Source: CAYYJS01 sp964472315 | GTDB taxonomy: Bacteria > Verrucomicrobiota > Kiritimatiellia > UBA8416 | Assembly (NCBI GenBank): GCA_964472315.1 | Contig: CAYYJS010000006.1 | Coordinates: forward strand, 31,788-95,787 | Reading direction: 5' to 3' | Length of the DNA stretch: 64,000 nucleotides | In this document: one piece after another, positions 63,768-64,000 of the stretch | Position numbering within the stretch: position 1 is the first letter of the stretch | How the letters are laid out: each line of letters begins with the position of its first letter | Made by a program: the position numbers and the translations under genes | The notes under the pieces: model-generated | What the model was told of the DNA's origin: nothing | What the model saw: the letters and a program-made list of their open reading frames with translations, nothing else | Database searches by the model: none

Positions 63768-63879
63768 TTGGACATTCCTTGTTGGCTGTTGGGTGTTGAT
63801 CCGGTGAGCCGCCTCCGAACCCACCGCGCCATCCCCGCCAACGAACATCAACGCCCAACAGCCAACAAGGAATGTCCAA
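63768..63879. repeat. Long inverted repeat with 33-bp arms
   Basis: Arms 63768-63800 and 63847-63879 match with one difference; the 46-bp centre is unrelated. Arms begin TTGGACATTCCTTGTTGG. The element lies between fkp and the tRNA and follows copy B closely, so several mobile-like hairpins are clustered in the 63546-63925 spacer. No gene is supported there. Confidence 0.78.
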
Positions 63880-63925
63880 TGTCCAACGCCTTGCGGCTTG
63901 AGGGGGCTTTCCGGAGGATTCCGAC

Positions 63926-64000
<75 letters not shown>

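Overview
The window is GC-rich and gene-dense, with short spacers and many ATGA-type overlaps. It looks chromosomal, from a Gram-negative-type bacterium with an outer membrane (PilQ-like secretin, lipoproteins, OmpA domain). The gene set (c-di-AMP cyclase cluster, Na+-pumping oxaloacetate decarboxylase, CstA, DUF2723 protein, FKP with a UxaE-family epimerase, bactofilins) and the GC-rich hairpin repeats at 56.2 and 63.7 kb resemble the Verrucomicrobiota/Kiritimatiellota/Lentisphaerota (PVC) group. That placement is inference; no rRNA is present.

Layout. 0-7.5 kb (minus): serS-tilS-ftsH-folP-cdaA-cdaR, a housekeeping cluster ending in c-di-AMP synthesis. 7.7-11.2 kb (minus): oadG-oadA-oadB behind a good sigma70-type promoter. 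11.2-16.7 kb: a decayed defence island, with a type III-like res that has lost its middle, an intact AAA ATPase, a mod split by one in-frame stop, and an MNT/HEPN pair whose HEPN protein lost its core. 17.1-21.5 kb (plus): cstA, a TPR lipoprotein, cvpA, DUF6941. 21.4-25.8 kb (minus): two GT-C-like membrane proteins, a small protein and a PAS protein lacking the kinase ATPase domain. 26.1-32.6 kb (plus): pilM-N-O-P-Q-like genes behind a sigma54-type promoter, followed by a pseudo-kinase. 32.6-39.1 kb: panC and a hybrid kinase, then pyrF, a URO-D-like protein and nth, then a PilT-like protein without a P-loop, and HU. 39.4-47.5 kb (plus): DUF2723 protein, argC, two bactofilin-type proteins, a papain-like lipoprotein. 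47.5-52.5 kb (minus): a sigma54/GTPase/envelope module. 52.7-64 kb: IMPase, ferritin-like protein, DHOD-like protein, NUDIX, rfbC, rpsD, malic enzyme, UxaE-family epimerase, FKP, repeats and a tRNA-Arg(CCG) cut by the window edge.

The most interesting part is 47.5-52.5 kb. A Ras-like small GTPase gene overlaps by 4 bp a sigma54 activator gene. Just upstream lies a transmembrane protein that appears to combine a cytosolic longin/roadblock-like domain, a periplasmic tandem repeat and a C-terminal OmpA-like domain, preceded by a 61-residue protein. Two near-consensus -24/-12 sites sit in front of the two halves, and a third nearly identical site precedes pilM. I infer a self-regulating sigma54 circuit linking a small GTPase to the cell envelope and perhaps to type IV pili. 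A terminator-like hairpin about 140 nt after one of these promoters suggests a small RNA or an attenuated leader.
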